Source: Amycolatopsis sp. WQ 127309 (lineage in GTDB: Bacteria > Actinomycetota > Actinomycetes > Mycobacteriales > Pseudonocardiaceae). From it: a DNA stretch of 64,000 nucleotides. Positions 1-8,751 of the stretch are shown piece by piece (the first letter of the stretch is position 1; each line of letters starts with the position of its first letter). The position numbers and the translations under genes were made by a program. Location: positions 3,844,001 through 3,908,000 of the forward strand of contig NZ_CP095481.1 in the NCBI RefSeq assembly GCF_023023025.1, written 5' to 3'. Under the pieces are notes generated by a model that did not search any database, had not been told where the DNA came from, and worked only from the letters and a program-made list of their open reading frames with translations.

Positions 1-783
1 GCGGCGGCGCTGGACCTGGAGACCAAGCGGGTGCAGTTCACGCCGGACCTGATGCCCGGCGACGTCACCGGCTCGATCGTCTACGACGCGCACAGCGGCG
101 AGTTCTCCTTCCGCGAGGGCCCGGTGTTCACGAACCTGCTGCTCGCCGACGAGATCAACCGGACGCCGCCGAAGACGCAGTCGTCGCTGCTGGAGGCGAT
201 GGAGGAGCGGCAGGTCTCCCTCGACGGCGAGTCGCGGCCGCTGCCCGACCCGTTCATCGTGATCGCCACCCAGAACCCGGTGGAGTACGAGGGCACCTAC
301 CCGCTGCCGGAGGCGCAGCTGGACCGGTTCCTGCTGAAGCTGACCATGCCGACGCCGTCGCGCGAGGACGAGATCGGCATCCTCTGGCGGCACGCGCAGG
401 GCTTCGACCCGCGCAACCTCGCGGCGGCGGGCCTCAAGCCGGTCGCGGGGGCGGCGGAACTCGCCACGGCCCGCGAAGCCGTCGCGAAGGTCACCATCGG
501 CCCCGAGGTGATCGGCTACGTCGTCGACCTCTGCCGGGCGACGCGGCAGCTGCCGTCGGTGCGGATCGGCGTTTCTCCCCGTGGTGCCACGGCGTTGCTC
601 GCGGTGACGCGCGCTTGGGCGTGGCTCGCCGGGCGCGACTACGCGACCCCGGACGACGTCAAGGCGCTGGCCCGGCCCGCGCTGCGGCACCGCCTGGACG
701 TCCGGCCCGAGGCCGAGCTCGAAGGCGTCACCGCGGACGGCGTGCTGGACCGGGTGCTCGCGTCCGTGCCCGTGCCGCGCTGA
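1..783 (+). CDS. MoxR-family AAA+ ATPase, 5' truncated by window start
   Basis: The reading frame is open from base 1, so only about the last 260 codons are present and the Walker A loop lies outside the window. The fragment shows a Walker B segment (LLADEIN), a sensor-1 region (ATQNPVEYEGTYPLPEAQLDRF is split by function: ATQNP, then the LDRF end) and a C-terminal lid with SPRGATALL, all typical of MoxR ATPases. MoxR proteins are cytoplasmic ATPases thought to act as chaperones with DUF58/von Willebrand-type partners. A DUF58 gene follows after a single base, the usual arrangement. Family assignment is secure; the substrate is unknown. Confidence 0.93.
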   Translation, partial: AAALDLETKRVQFTPDLMPGDVTGSIVYDAHSGEFSFREGPVFTNLLLADEINRTPPKTQSSLLEAMEERQVSLDGESRPLPDPFIVIATQNPVEYEGTYPLPEAQLDRFLLKLTMPTPSREDEIGILWRHAQGFDPRNLAAAGLKPVAGAAELATAREAVAKVTIGPEVIGYVVDLCRATRQLPSVRIGVSPRGATALLAVTRAWAWLAGRDYATPDDVKALARPALRHRLDVRPEAELEGVTADGVLDRVLASVPVPR

Positions 784-784
784 C

Positions 785-2077
785 ATGGCCGTCACCGGAA
801 GGCTCGGGCTGCTGGCGCTCTTCGGCGCGCTGGTGGTCGGGCTGCTCCTGCCGTCGCGGACCGGCCTGCTGGCCGTCGGCGGGGTGCTGCTGGTGCTCGT
901 CGTGGTGGACCTGGTGCTGGCCGGGAGCGTCCGGCCGCTGACGTTCGCGCGCTCCGGCGACACGTCGGTGCGGCTCGGGGAGCCGTGCGAGGTGACGCTC
1001 GTGGTGGCGAACCCCGGTGGCCGCGCGGTCCGCGGGCAGCTGCGCGACGCGTGGCCGCCTTCGGCGGGTGCCGCCGACCGGCACGTCCTGCGCGTTCCGG
1101 CGGGGGAGCGGCGCGCTTTGGTGACTTCTCTGCGGCCGTCGCGGCGCGGCGACCGGATGGCGGCGCGCGTGACGGTCCGCTCGGTCGGGCCGCTGGGATT
1201 GGCCGCGCGGCAGGGTTCGCACGTGGTGCCGTGGACGGTCCGCGTGCTGCCGCCGTTCCACAGCCGCAAGCACCTGCCGTCGCGGCTCGCGCGGCTGCAG
1301 CAGCTCGACGGCCGCAACGCGGTGCTGATCCGCGGCCAGGGCACGGAGTTCGACTCGCTGCGCGAGTACGTGATCGGCGACGACGTCCGCTCGATCGACT
1401 GGCGGGCGACGGCGCGCGCGGCGGACGTCATGGTCCGGACCTGGCGCCCGGAACGCGACCGGCACGTGGTGCTGGTGCTGGACACCGGCCGCGTCTCGGC
1501 GGGCCGGGTCGGCGACGCCCCGCGCCTGGACGCGGCGATGGACGCGGCGCTGCTGCTGGCGGTGCTCGCCGCGAAAGTCGGCGACCGCGTCGACCTGCTG
1601 GCCTACGACCGCCGCCTGCGCGCGGCGGTGCAGGGTTCCTCGGGTGCGGCGTTGCTGACGTCGCTGGTCAACGCGATGGCGCCGCTGGAGCCGTCCCTGA
1701 TCGAGACGGACGCGCGCGGGATGGTCGCCGAGATCCTGCGGCGGACGCGACGGCGCGCGCTGGTGGTGCTGCTGACGGGGTTGGACGCGGCGCCGCTGGA
1801 GGAGGGGCTGTTCCCGGTGCTGAGCTCGCTGACGTCGCGGCACGAGCTGGTGATCGCGTCCGTCGCGGACCCGCGGGTCGCGGAGATGCTGGCGGGGCGC
1901 GGCGACGCGGAAGCCGTGTACGACGCGGCGGCGGCGTCGCGGACGATGGCGGAGCGCGGCCGCGTGACGGAAAGGCTGGCGCGCCACGGGGTCAGCGTCG
2001 TCGACGCGGTTCCGGAGGAGCTGCCGCCCGCGCTGGCGGACCGGTACCTGGCGCTGAAAGCCGCCGGACGGCTCTGA
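785..2077 (+). CDS. DUF58 domain-containing membrane protein
   Basis: A 430-residue protein with two hydrophobic segments in the first ~45 residues. It is followed by a soluble region containing the DUF58 signature near residues 192-207 (REYVIGDDVRSIDWRATAR) and a von Willebrand A-like tail with a VLVLDTGR strand. DUF58 proteins are the standard partners of MoxR ATPases and probably act at the membrane on envelope or complex assembly; no enzymatic activity is established. The ATG lies one base after the MoxR stop, so the two genes are almost certainly cotranscribed and translationally coupled. Family is clear, function is not. Confidence 0.9.
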   Translation: MAVTGRLGLLALFGALVVGLLLPSRTGLLAVGGVLLVLVVVDLVLAGSVRPLTFARSGDTSVRLGEPCEVTLVVANPGGRAVRGQLRDAWPPSAGAADRHVLRVPAGERRALVTSLRPSRRGDRMAARVTVRSVGPLGLAARQGSHVVPWTVRVLPPFHSRKHLPSRLARLQQLDGRNAVLIRGQGTEFDSLREYVIGDDVRSIDWRATARAADVMVRTWRPERDRHVVLVLDTGRVSAGRVGDAPRLDAAMDAALLLAVLAAKVGDRVDLLAYDRRLRAAVQGSSGAALLTSLVNAMAPLEPSLIETDARGMVAEILRRTRRRALVVLLTGLDAAPLEEGLFPVLSSLTSRHELVIASVADPRVAEMLAGRGDAEAVYDAAAASRTMAERGRVTERLARHGVSVVDAVPEELPPALADRYLALKAAGRL

Positions 2078-2125
2078 CGGGTGACTCCGGTGGTGGACGT
2101 CCGCCCGGCCTGTTAAGCCCGGAGG

Positions 2126-2881
2126 ATGCTCAAGTTCATGGTGGTGGCCCTGGCGATCACTTCGGCACCCGCGGCCGACGGCGCGCCCGTGTACCTGGCC
2201 GACGGCGGGGGCAAGCTCTCACTCGCGGTGGCCGACGGCAAGCCCGTGCTGGCCGACGCGGGAGACGCGAGTGCGAAGTGGACATATGCCGGTCAGCGCT
2301 TCACGAACGTCCAAAATGGACAGTGTCTCGCCGCGGTGAGCCCGGTCGACGGGGTCACGGTGAAACTGGCGGCCTGTGACGCCAAGGACGAGCACCAGGC
2401 CTGGCGGCGCGTGGCCGGGCTGCCGGGCCTGGTCGAGATCGCGAACGTCGCCACGGCCCGGTGCCTCACCGCGGAAGGCGCCGTCGCGGGCGCGCGGCTG
2501 TACCAGGAAGTCTGCTCCCTGACCGGAATCCCGAACACCTGGGCCGCGGGCGGGCGCACCCTCGCCATCCTGTCCGGCAACGGCCAGCGCCTGGCGACGA
2601 AGGACCCGGGCGCACCGTTCGTGGTCCGCGTGATCGGCGAAAACGGCCAGCCGGCGGCCGACGTCCCGGTGACGTTCTTCGTCCGCGCGGCCCGCCCGAA
2701 GAACCTCCTGGTCTTCGAAGGGGGCGCGGAAACGGTGACCGTCAAGACGGGCGCGGACGGTTCCGCGTCGAGCCCGAAGCTGACGTTGACGGAGGTGGGC
2801 GAGTTCGAGGCCCGGTTCGTCGGAACCGCGAGCCTGGACGACGGATCGTCCATCGCCTTCGAGGGCTCGTGCTTATGCTGA
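2126..2881 (+). CDS. Secreted ricin-type lectin-like protein with Ig-like C-terminus
   Basis: A 251-residue protein with an N-terminal secretion signal (hydrophobic residues 4-20, ending near ADGAP). Residues ~22-160 look like a ricin-B/beta-trefoil fold: repeated blocks with paired cysteines and W residues, such as GQCLAAV, CDAKDEHQAWRR and ARCLTAEG. Residues ~165-250 resemble a bacterial Ig-like domain, with VRVIGENGQPAADVPVTFFV typical of Big_1-like strands. It is probably exported and binds a carbohydrate, but no ligand can be named. It is separated from the DUF58 gene by 48 bases and its 3' end overlaps the convergent SpoIIM-like gene by nine bases. The C-terminus ends in CLC, which is unusual. 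Confidence 0.7.
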   Translation: MLKFMVVALAITSAPAADGAPVYLADGGGKLSLAVADGKPVLADAGDASAKWTYAGQRFTNVQNGQCLAAVSPVDGVTVKLAACDAKDEHQAWRRVAGLPGLVEIANVATARCLTAEGAVAGARLYQEVCSLTGIPNTWAAGGRTLAILSGNGQRLATKDPGAPFVVRVIGENGQPAADVPVTFFVRAARPKNLLVFEGGAETVTVKTGADGSASSPKLTLTEVGEFEARFVGTASLDDGSSIAFEGSCLC

Positions 2882-3880
2882 CTCGGGCAGCGCGTCGCCG
2901 ATGTCGCGCGCTTCGAGGTCGCCGACTTCGCCTTCGCGAGCGGCGCGGCGGCCGAGCGTGAAGACGTAGACCAGGAACGCCACCTCGACGACGACGCCGA
3001 TCCCGACGCGGACCCACGTCGGCCAGCCCGACGGCGTCACGAACGCCTCGATGACGCCCGACACGAACAGCACGCACGCCAGCCCGAGCGCCAGCACCAC
3101 GACCGACCGGCCCTGCTCGCCCAGCGCCGCGGTGCGCGATCGGCGTCCGGGGTCGATCACCGTCCAGCCGAGCCGCAACCCGGCGCCCGCCGCGATGAAC
3201 ACCGCCGTCAGCTCCAGGAGACCGTGGGGCAGCAGCAGGCCGATCATCACGTCGGCGCGGCCCGCGGCGCTCATCGCGCCGATGATCACGCCGGCGTTGA
3301 GCGCGTTCATCCAGAGCGCGCCGATCACCGGCAGGCCCAGCGCGACACCGAGGAACAGGCAGGTCGCCGCCACCCAGGCGTTGTTCGTCCAGACGCGCGC
3401 GGCGAACGACGTCGCCGGCCCGGTCGAGTAGTAGGTCTCGGCTTCGCCGCCCGGCTTGGTCAGCTGGTTCAGCTCGTCCGGCGTCGCGATCGACGCGCGC
3501 ACGTGCGGGTCGCCCGAAACCCACACCGCGATCACCACCATCACCGCGATCGACGCCAGCGCGGCCGGAATCCACCAGCGCCGTGACAGGTAGACGGCGG
3601 CCGGGAAGCGGCGCGTGAAGAACAGCGCGACCTCGCGCCACGCCGGGTTGTGCGACCCCGAGATCGCGCTGCGGCCGCGGGCGACCAGCCCGGACAGCCG
3701 GCCGAGCAGCGCCGGGTCGGGGGCCACCGAGCGGACGATCGAGAGGTGCGTCGCCGTGCGCTGGTAGAGCGTGACCAGCTCGTCGGCCTCCGCGCCGGTG
3801 AGCTTCCCGCCGCGGCGGCTGAGCTCACCGAGCCGGTGCCACTCCGCCGAGTGCGCCGCGACGAAGACGTCCACATCCAC
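2873..3880 (-). CDS. Stage II sporulation protein M-like membrane protein
   Basis: A 335-residue integral membrane protein of the SpoIIM/DUF95 family. The N-terminal ~100 residues are soluble and helical (VDVDVFVAAHSAEWHRLGEL). About five transmembrane segments follow, near residues 105-125, 170-190, 205-230, 262-285 and 298-318. In actinobacteria this gene travels with RDD, DUF58 and MoxR genes, as here, which suggests a shared envelope role rather than sporulation. The GTG start at 3880 lies six bases after a TAGGGT box on the minus strand, consistent with a leaderless transcript. It is divergent from the RDD gene with only 32 bases between starts. Confidence 0.85.
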   Translation of the reverse strand: MDVDVFVAAHSAEWHRLGELSRRGGKLTGAEADELVTLYQRTATHLSIVRSVAPDPALLGRLSGLVARGRSAISGSHNPAWREVALFFTRRFPAAVYLSRRWWIPAALASIAVMVVIAVWVSGDPHVRASIATPDELNQLTKPGGEAETYYSTGPATSFAARVWTNNAWVAATCLFLGVALGLPVIGALWMNALNAGVIIGAMSAAGRADVMIGLLLPHGLLELTAVFIAAGAGLRLGWTVIDPGRRSRTAALGEQGRSVVVLALGLACVLFVSGVIEAFVTPSGWPTWVRVGIGVVVEVAFLVYVFTLGRRAAREGEVGDLEARDIGDALPESA

Positions 3881-3912
3881 CCGGTCACCCTATCCGTCGA
3901 TACGCTGGCCCG
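3881..3912. promoter_or_regulatory. Divergent, overlapping leaderless promoters of SpoIIM-like and RDD genes
   Basis: The whole spacer between two divergent GTG starts is 32 bases. On the minus strand TAGGGT (plus-strand 3887-3892) sits six bases before the start at 3880. On the plus strand TACGCT (3901-3906) sits six bases before the start at 3913. TANNNT-N6-start is the expected geometry of a leaderless actinobacterial mRNA. No convincing -35 boxes are visible; they would lie inside the opposite genes. The inference is from spacing only. Confidence 0.55.
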
Positions 3913-4932
3913 GTGCACGAGGAATCCGAGCTGGTCACCGGCGAAGCCGTCGTCCTCGACCTGCACGTGGCCAAGCTCGCCAGCCGCGCCCTGGCGATGG
4001 CGCTCGACGTCGTCGTGCAGTTCGCGCTGCTGCTCGGCGCGGTCTTCGTGCTGACGCTGGCCGTCCCGGCCGGCGACGGCTCACTCGCGCTGACCCTCTT
4101 CCTCGTGTTCCTGGTGCTGGTGATGGTCGGCTACCCGGTGCTGTTCGAGACGCTCTCGCGGGGCCGCTCGCTGGGCAAGATGGCGGTGGGCCTGCGCGTG
4201 GTGCGCGTCGACGGCGGCCCGATCCGCTTCCGGCACGCGCTGACCCGCGGGCTCGCCGGGTTCGTCGTGGACTTCTGGACGCTTGGGCTGTTCGGCGCGG
4301 TCGCGGTGATCGTGTCGCTGTGCTCCTCCGACGGCCGCCGCGTCGGCGACTTCCTGGCCGGGACGCTCGTGGTGCGCGAACGCGTCCCGGAGAGCGCCGG
4401 CTACCCGGCGATCGGCATGCCGCCGGGCCTCGAGGGCTGGGCGTCCCAGCTCGACCTGACCCGGCTGCCCGACGGTCTCGCGCTGGCGAGCCGCCAGTTC
4501 CTCGCCCGGTTCACCGAGCTGCGCCCGGAGGCCTCGCACGCGCTCGGCTGGGGGCTCGCGCAGCAGGTCGGCAACGCGCTGGGTGCGGCGGTGCCGCCCG
4601 GGGTGCCGCCGTGGGCGTTCCTCGCGGCGGTGCTGGCGGAACGCCGCAACCGCGACCACGCCCGCGCCTTCCAGGCGTACGCGGCGGCCCGAGCCCAGCA
4701 GACGCAAGCGTTTGCGGCCCGGGGTCAGGGTTACCCGGCGCAGGCGTCCGCGGGACCGGCACAGGGTTACCCGGCGCAGGCGAACGCGGCCCAGGCCTAC
4801 CCGGGGCAGGCGCAATCGCAGCCCTTCCCGGCGCAGGCGGCCGCACCCGAATACGCGGGCTCCTCCGAGCCGACCCCACCGCGCGGCACCCCGGCGGCGC
4901 CCGCCGAGAACCCGTTCACCCCGCCGAGCTGA
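3913..4932 (+). CDS. RDD-family membrane protein with repetitive A/Q/P-rich tail
   Basis: A 339-residue protein. Residues ~10-155 form an RDD domain with three transmembrane segments (about 25-50, 57-80 and 115-137). It has the family pattern of an Arg near the first segment and Asp residues later (RALAMALDVVV, DGRRVGDFLAG). RDD proteins are poorly understood membrane proteins; some transport ions or compatible solutes. Residues ~155-250 look soluble. The last ~75 residues are low complexity with repeated QGYPAQA-like units and are probably disordered. The GTG start is chosen because it sits six bases downstream of TACGCT and is divergent from the SpoIIM-like gene. Confidence 0.87.
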   Translation: MHEESELVTGEAVVLDLHVAKLASRALAMALDVVVQFALLLGAVFVLTLAVPAGDGSLALTLFLVFLVLVMVGYPVLFETLSRGRSLGKMAVGLRVVRVDGGPIRFRHALTRGLAGFVVDFWTLGLFGAVAVIVSLCSSDGRRVGDFLAGTLVVRERVPESAGYPAIGMPPGLEGWASQLDLTRLPDGLALASRQFLARFTELRPEASHALGWGLAQQVGNALGAAVPPGVPPWAFLAAVLAERRNRDHARAFQAYAAARAQQTQAFAARGQGYPAQASAGPAQGYPAQANAAQAYPGQAQSQPFPAQAAAPEYAGSSEPTPPRGTPAAPAENPFTPPS

Positions 4933-4952
4933 GACCCAGCCCCACGGCCGAA

Positions 4953-5009
4953 AAGCCGTGAAGGCCTCCTTCCCGGCCATAAGAGCCGGTAAGGAGGCCT
5001 TCACGGCTT
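4953..5009. terminator. Bidirectional hairpin between convergent genes
   Basis: Two 25-base arms (4953-4977 and 4985-5009) are inverted copies with a single mismatch and a 7-base loop. The arms begin AAGCCGTGAAGGCC. It lies between the RDD gene (ends 4932) and the convergent metallopeptidase (ends 5050). It resembles the hairpins at 35663-35707 and 59622-59680, so it may be a dispersed family as well as a terminator. Confidence 0.75.
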
Positions 5010-5049
5010 TCACCCCAGCGTCGACTACCGCCGAGGCCGCCGAGCTGAG

Positions 5050-6897
5050 CTACGAGACGTCGCCGCCGGAGGCCGTCCACGTGTTGCACTGCTGGTTGCG
5101 GTTGGTCGTCGCGCCGTGCTGCCACCAGGAGATGTTGTGCTTGGCGCTGCCGTGGTCGCGTTTGCCGTTGCGGGCGTAGTCGTCGCCGCGGTCCTGGGCG
5201 TTCCAGGCCTCGTTGTAGATGTTCTTGTCGACCGAGCCGCCCGAGACCGACGCCGAGCCCAGGAACATCCCCGAGAAGCACTGCGCCTCGAGTTCCATCC
5301 GCCGGGACAGCTCCAGGCCGACGGCCGAGTCCGCGCCCGCGTCGTAGCGCTGCTCGCCGTAGGCGTCGGAGATGCCGGCCATGTTCTGCACGTGGTGGCC
5401 GTATTCGTGGGCGAGGATCGACAGGTACGGGCCGGGGTGGTTGCCCCACGTCTCGATCTCGATGCGGTCCATCGGCATGTAGATCGTGTTGTTCGACGGG
5501 CAGTAGAACGGCGTGACGCCGGTGGTCGTGCCGCCGCTGCCGCACGGCGTCGAGGACTCCGAGAGCGACCGCGGCACGGACAGGTTCGGCGTCTCGAACG
5601 GCAGGTCCGCGCCGCCGAGGGCCTTCGACCACATCGCGTCGAGGCAGGCGATGCCGGACTGGAAGAACTTCGTGACGCTGTTCTGGTCGGTCGCCCAGCG
5701 GCTCAGCGTGCACGGGACGTTCTGCAGCCCGAAGTTCGCGCTGCCGAACAGCGGGTTGGTGCCGGTGGCCGAGACCGAGTGGGGGCCGGCCGGGGTCTGG
5801 GACGTCGGCGTTTCGCGCCCCGACGTGCGGGTCTGGCGCGTGGTCGTCTCGTCGGTGGACGACGTCGTGGACGTGGTTTCGTCGCTGGTGGTCTCGGAGT
5901 AGGTGTCGGTCGGGTAGGTGCTGGAGTAGCCGGCGTCGGCGACGTGCCGCGAGTGCCCGCCGGTCAGCGCGACGGCCGCGATCACCCCGCCGACGACGGC
6001 CACGATCCCGATGATCGCCACGGCCACGATCACGCCGGTGTTCGACTTCTTCGCGACGTAGGGCCGGTACCCGGGCGCGAACCGCGGCCCGAACCCCATC
6101 GCGGGCGGCGGCCCGGCGTACCCGGGGGTGAACACGGGCGCAGGCGCCGTCACGGGCGGCGGCAGCGGAGCCCCGGCAGGCGGCGGACGGAACTGCGCCC
6201 CGGTCGGCGGCCCGCCGAAGCCCCCGGGACGCGGGTAAGCCCCGGACGGCGGTCCCGGCGCGGGAAACCCCTGAGTGCCCTGCGGCCCTTGCGGACTCTG
6301 GGGCCCCGGCGGGGTCTGCGGCGGACGGCCGGGTTGCTGCGGCGGCCCCTGCGGACCACGCGAACCCGGCGGCGGACCACCGGGTGACTGCGGATTCGGC
6401 GGCCCGTGCGGATTCTGCGGCGGCGAACCGCCCGGCCCGTGCGGATTCTGCGGTGGCGGTCCGGCGGGTCCCTGCGGTCCACTCGGCTGCCCCGGCTGCC
6501 CCTGCGGGCTCTGTGGCCCCCCGGCCGGTCCACTCGGCTCCCGCGGCGGTCCGGCGGGTCCTTGCCCCGGCTGACCTTGCGGTCCACCCGGCCCTTGCCC
6601 CGGCTGCCCTGGCTGACTCGGCTGCCCAGGCTGACCCTGCGGCCCGGTCGGGCCCTGCCCGGGCGGCTGGCTCTGCGGACCACGCCCTGGCTGACCTTGC
6701 GGCCCGGCCGGCCCCTGCCCAGGCGGCTGGCCCTGCGGACCACGACCCGGCTGCTGACCCTGACCCGGCTGACCCGGCGGCAACGGCCGGTTCGCCGGTG
6801 GCGGCAACGGCCGGGCCCCCGGCGGCGGCAACGGCGGCCGGCCCGGCGGCGGCGTCGGACGTCGCGGGTCGTGCGGACCCTGCGGCGGTTGGGACAT
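5050..6897 (-). CDS. Membrane-anchored neutral zinc metallopeptidase, proline-rich N-terminus
   Basis: About 615 residues. Residues 1-270 are almost entirely Pro/Gly/Gln and predicted disordered. A single transmembrane helix lies near 290-312, then a Ser/Thr-rich linker. The C-terminal ~280 residues are a putative neutral zinc metallopeptidase (YpfJ-type) with the zinc motif HEYGH (HExxH) near residues 495-500. A downstream MELEAQC segment matches the third-ligand Glu region. The catalytic domain is expected outside the membrane. The start at 6897 is preferred to an in-frame GTG at 6924 because a G-rich ribosome site precedes it and the protein then begins MSQPPQGP. Substrate unknown. Confidence 0.85.
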   Translation of the reverse strand: MSQPPQGPHDPRRPTPPPGRPPLPPPGARPLPPPANRPLPPGQPGQGQQPGRGPQGQPPGQGPAGPQGQPGRGPQSQPPGQGPTGPQGQPGQPSQPGQPGQGPGGPQGQPGQGPAGPPREPSGPAGGPQSPQGQPGQPSGPQGPAGPPPQNPHGPGGSPPQNPHGPPNPQSPGGPPPGSRGPQGPPQQPGRPPQTPPGPQSPQGPQGTQGFPAPGPPSGAYPRPGGFGGPPTGAQFRPPPAGAPLPPPVTAPAPVFTPGYAGPPPAMGFGPRFAPGYRPYVAKKSNTGVIVAVAIIGIVAVVGGVIAAVALTGGHSRHVADAGYSSTYPTDTYSETTSDETTSTTSSTDETTTRQTRTSGRETPTSQTPAGPHSVSATGTNPLFGSANFGLQNVPCTLSRWATDQNSVTKFFQSGIACLDAMWSKALGGADLPFETPNLSVPRSLSESSTPCGSGGTTTGVTPFYCPSNNTIYMPMDRIEIETWGNHPGPYLSILAHEYGHHVQNMAGISDAYGEQRYDAGADSAVGLELSRRMELEAQCFSGMFLGSASVSGGSVDKNIYNEAWNAQDRGDDYARNGKRDHGSAKHNISWWQHGATTNRNQQCNTWTASGGDVS

Positions 6898-7003
6898 CTG
6901 TGTGGAACCCCCCCGTGGACTCACCCCGTCGGAACCGGCGTACCTGCGCTGATCTCGCCGTTCCGGCCGTCAGCATAGATCCAGTGCTCTAGGGTGTGGT
7001 GCT

Positions 7004-8749
7004 GTGTTGAGGAAACTGGGGCTCGTCGTCGCGGCGGGCGTGCTGGCCGCCGCCGGGCCCGCGGCCGCCGCCGCCGGGCCGACGGCGCCGACCGGGCCGA
7101 CAGCGGGGCCGCCCCTGCCCGCGCAGCCGAGCGAGCAGGTCAAGAAGCCGCAGCTGCTCGGCAGTGACGTCCCGGGCGTCCAGGCCCCGGACGGCGCCAC
7201 CGCCGACGTCGCGCTCAAGCTCCTGCGCGACGGCTCCCTCTCCGTCACCGAAAAGGTCACCGTCCCCGGCGGGCAGCAGCTCGTTTCCCGCGTCCCGCTG
7301 CGGGTTTCGGCCGGTGACGACCAGGACCGCGTCTTCGCCGTCCGCGACGTCAAGACCGAAGGTGCGGCCACCGGCCAGCTCACCGGCGACCAGCTCGTCC
7401 TGACTTTCGCCGGGGGCAGCGGAAGCGTCACCTACCTGGTCGACGGCGTCGTCGCCGACCAAGGCGGCCGGCAGCAGGCGCGCTGGCAGGCCGCGAGCGG
7501 TTTCGACGGCCCGGTCGCCAAGCTCACCGCGTCCTTCATCGCGCCGTCGCCGGAGCTGTCCCCTGTGGACTGCTTCGCCGGCCCGATCGGCTCCAGCCGG
7601 CGCTGCACGCTCAGCGAGCTCGACCACACCGGCGTCGTGCGCCTGGAGCAGAACGACGTCCAGCCGGGCGACCGCGTCGACCTGCTGGTCGGCCTGCCCG
7701 CGAACACCGCGCCGGCCACCGCGAAGTTCGCCGGCATCGGCCTGCTCGCCAACGCCTTCGCCCTGACGCCGCTGACCGGCGTCGCCTTCGCCGTCCTCCT
7801 GGTGCTGCTCGTCGCCGCCGCGGTCTTCGTGGTGCGCCGCCGCAAGCAGGACGCGGGCGCGCTCACCGCCGCGACCGGCCCGGTCGAGGTGCTGCTGCGC
7901 GACGGCGACCGCGTCTACTTCGCTTCCCCGGACGGCGTGCTGCCCGGGCAGGTCGGCACGGTGATCGACGAGACCGTCGACGTCGTCGACATCAGCGCCA
8001 CCGTTGTCGACCTGGCCGTCCGCAACTACCTGTGGCTCGCGGAGGTACCAGGGCCCGACTGGCAGCTCGCCCGCCGCAACTCGCCGGACGAGCACCTCCA
8101 CGACTTCGAGCGCGCCGTCTACGAAACGCTCCTCCCCGAGGGAACCGACGCCGTGCTCGTGTCGCAGCTGCGCGCCCGCGGCGGCCTCGACCTGCGCCGG
8201 ATCAGTGACGCGATGTACGCCGACGTCGTCACCAAGCGCTGGTTCTCCCGTCGCCCGGACACCGCGCGTGGCCGCCTGACCGGGCTCGGCGCCGGGATCT
8301 TCGCGCTGGGCCTGGTCGTCACGGCGATCCTCACCTTCACCGTCGGGTACGCGCTGCTCGGTGTCGCGGTCGCGCTCGCCGGGCTCGGCGTCGCCGCCGC
8401 GGCCGCGCTGCTGCCCTCGCGCACCGCGCGCGGCCGGGTGCTGGTCGGCCAGGTCCGCGGCCTGCTGCACTACCTGCACCACGCCAAGGCCGAGGACATC
8501 CCGCCGGGCGACCGCGAGATGGTGTTCTCCCGGTCGCTGCCGTACGCGGTGGTGCTGGGCGACACCGAACGCTGGCTGGGCGCCTTCGCCGCGCTCAACC
8601 CGGCGTCGGACGGCACGGCCGGGCTCTACTGGTACGGCGGCATGGAGGCCGACAGCGACCTGCGCCGGTTCGGCACGCACTTCCCGTCGTTCCTGACCGC
8701 GCTCGACGGACTGCTCACCGAGTCCGGCCGCGCGACGTCGACGCGCTGA
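7004..8749 (+). CDS. DUF2207 domain membrane protein, first of a tandem pair
   Basis: A 581-residue protein with a signal peptide (about 1-22), a DUF2207 extracellular beta domain (about 45-230) and a transmembrane helix near 248-270. A cytoplasmic region follows, with a paired hydrophobic hairpin near 431-470 and a C-terminal segment containing FSRSLPYAVVLG, a recurrent DUF2207 feature. The family's function is unknown. The GTG start follows TAGGGT (6990-6995) by eight bases, suggesting a leaderless or nearly leaderless message. The second DUF2207 gene starts two bases after the stop. The two proteins align over their whole length and are paralogues. Confidence 0.85.
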   Translation: MLRKLGLVVAAGVLAAAGPAAAAAGPTAPTGPTAGPPLPAQPSEQVKKPQLLGSDVPGVQAPDGATADVALKLLRDGSLSVTEKVTVPGGQQLVSRVPLRVSAGDDQDRVFAVRDVKTEGAATGQLTGDQLVLTFAGGSGSVTYLVDGVVADQGGRQQARWQAASGFDGPVAKLTASFIAPSPELSPVDCFAGPIGSSRRCTLSELDHTGVVRLEQNDVQPGDRVDLLVGLPANTAPATAKFAGIGLLANAFALTPLTGVAFAVLLVLLVAAAVFVVRRRKQDAGALTAATGPVEVLLRDGDRVYFASPDGVLPGQVGTVIDETVDVVDISATVVDLAVRNYLWLAEVPGPDWQLARRNSPDEHLHDFERAVYETLLPEGTDAVLVSQLRARGGLDLRRISDAMYADVVTKRWFSRRPDTARGRLTGLGAGIFALGLVVTAILTFTVGYALLGVAVALAGLGVAAAAALLPSRTARGRVLVGQVRGLLHYLHHAKAEDIPPGDREMVFSRSLPYAVVLGDTERWLGAFAALNPASDGTAGLYWYGGMEADSDLRRFGTHFPSFLTALDGLLTESGRATSTR

Positions 8750-8751
8750 CC

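Noticed and set aside
7432..7866. Antisense frames in the DUF2207 pair
   Set aside because: Overlap strongly supported genes and lack domains or starts.
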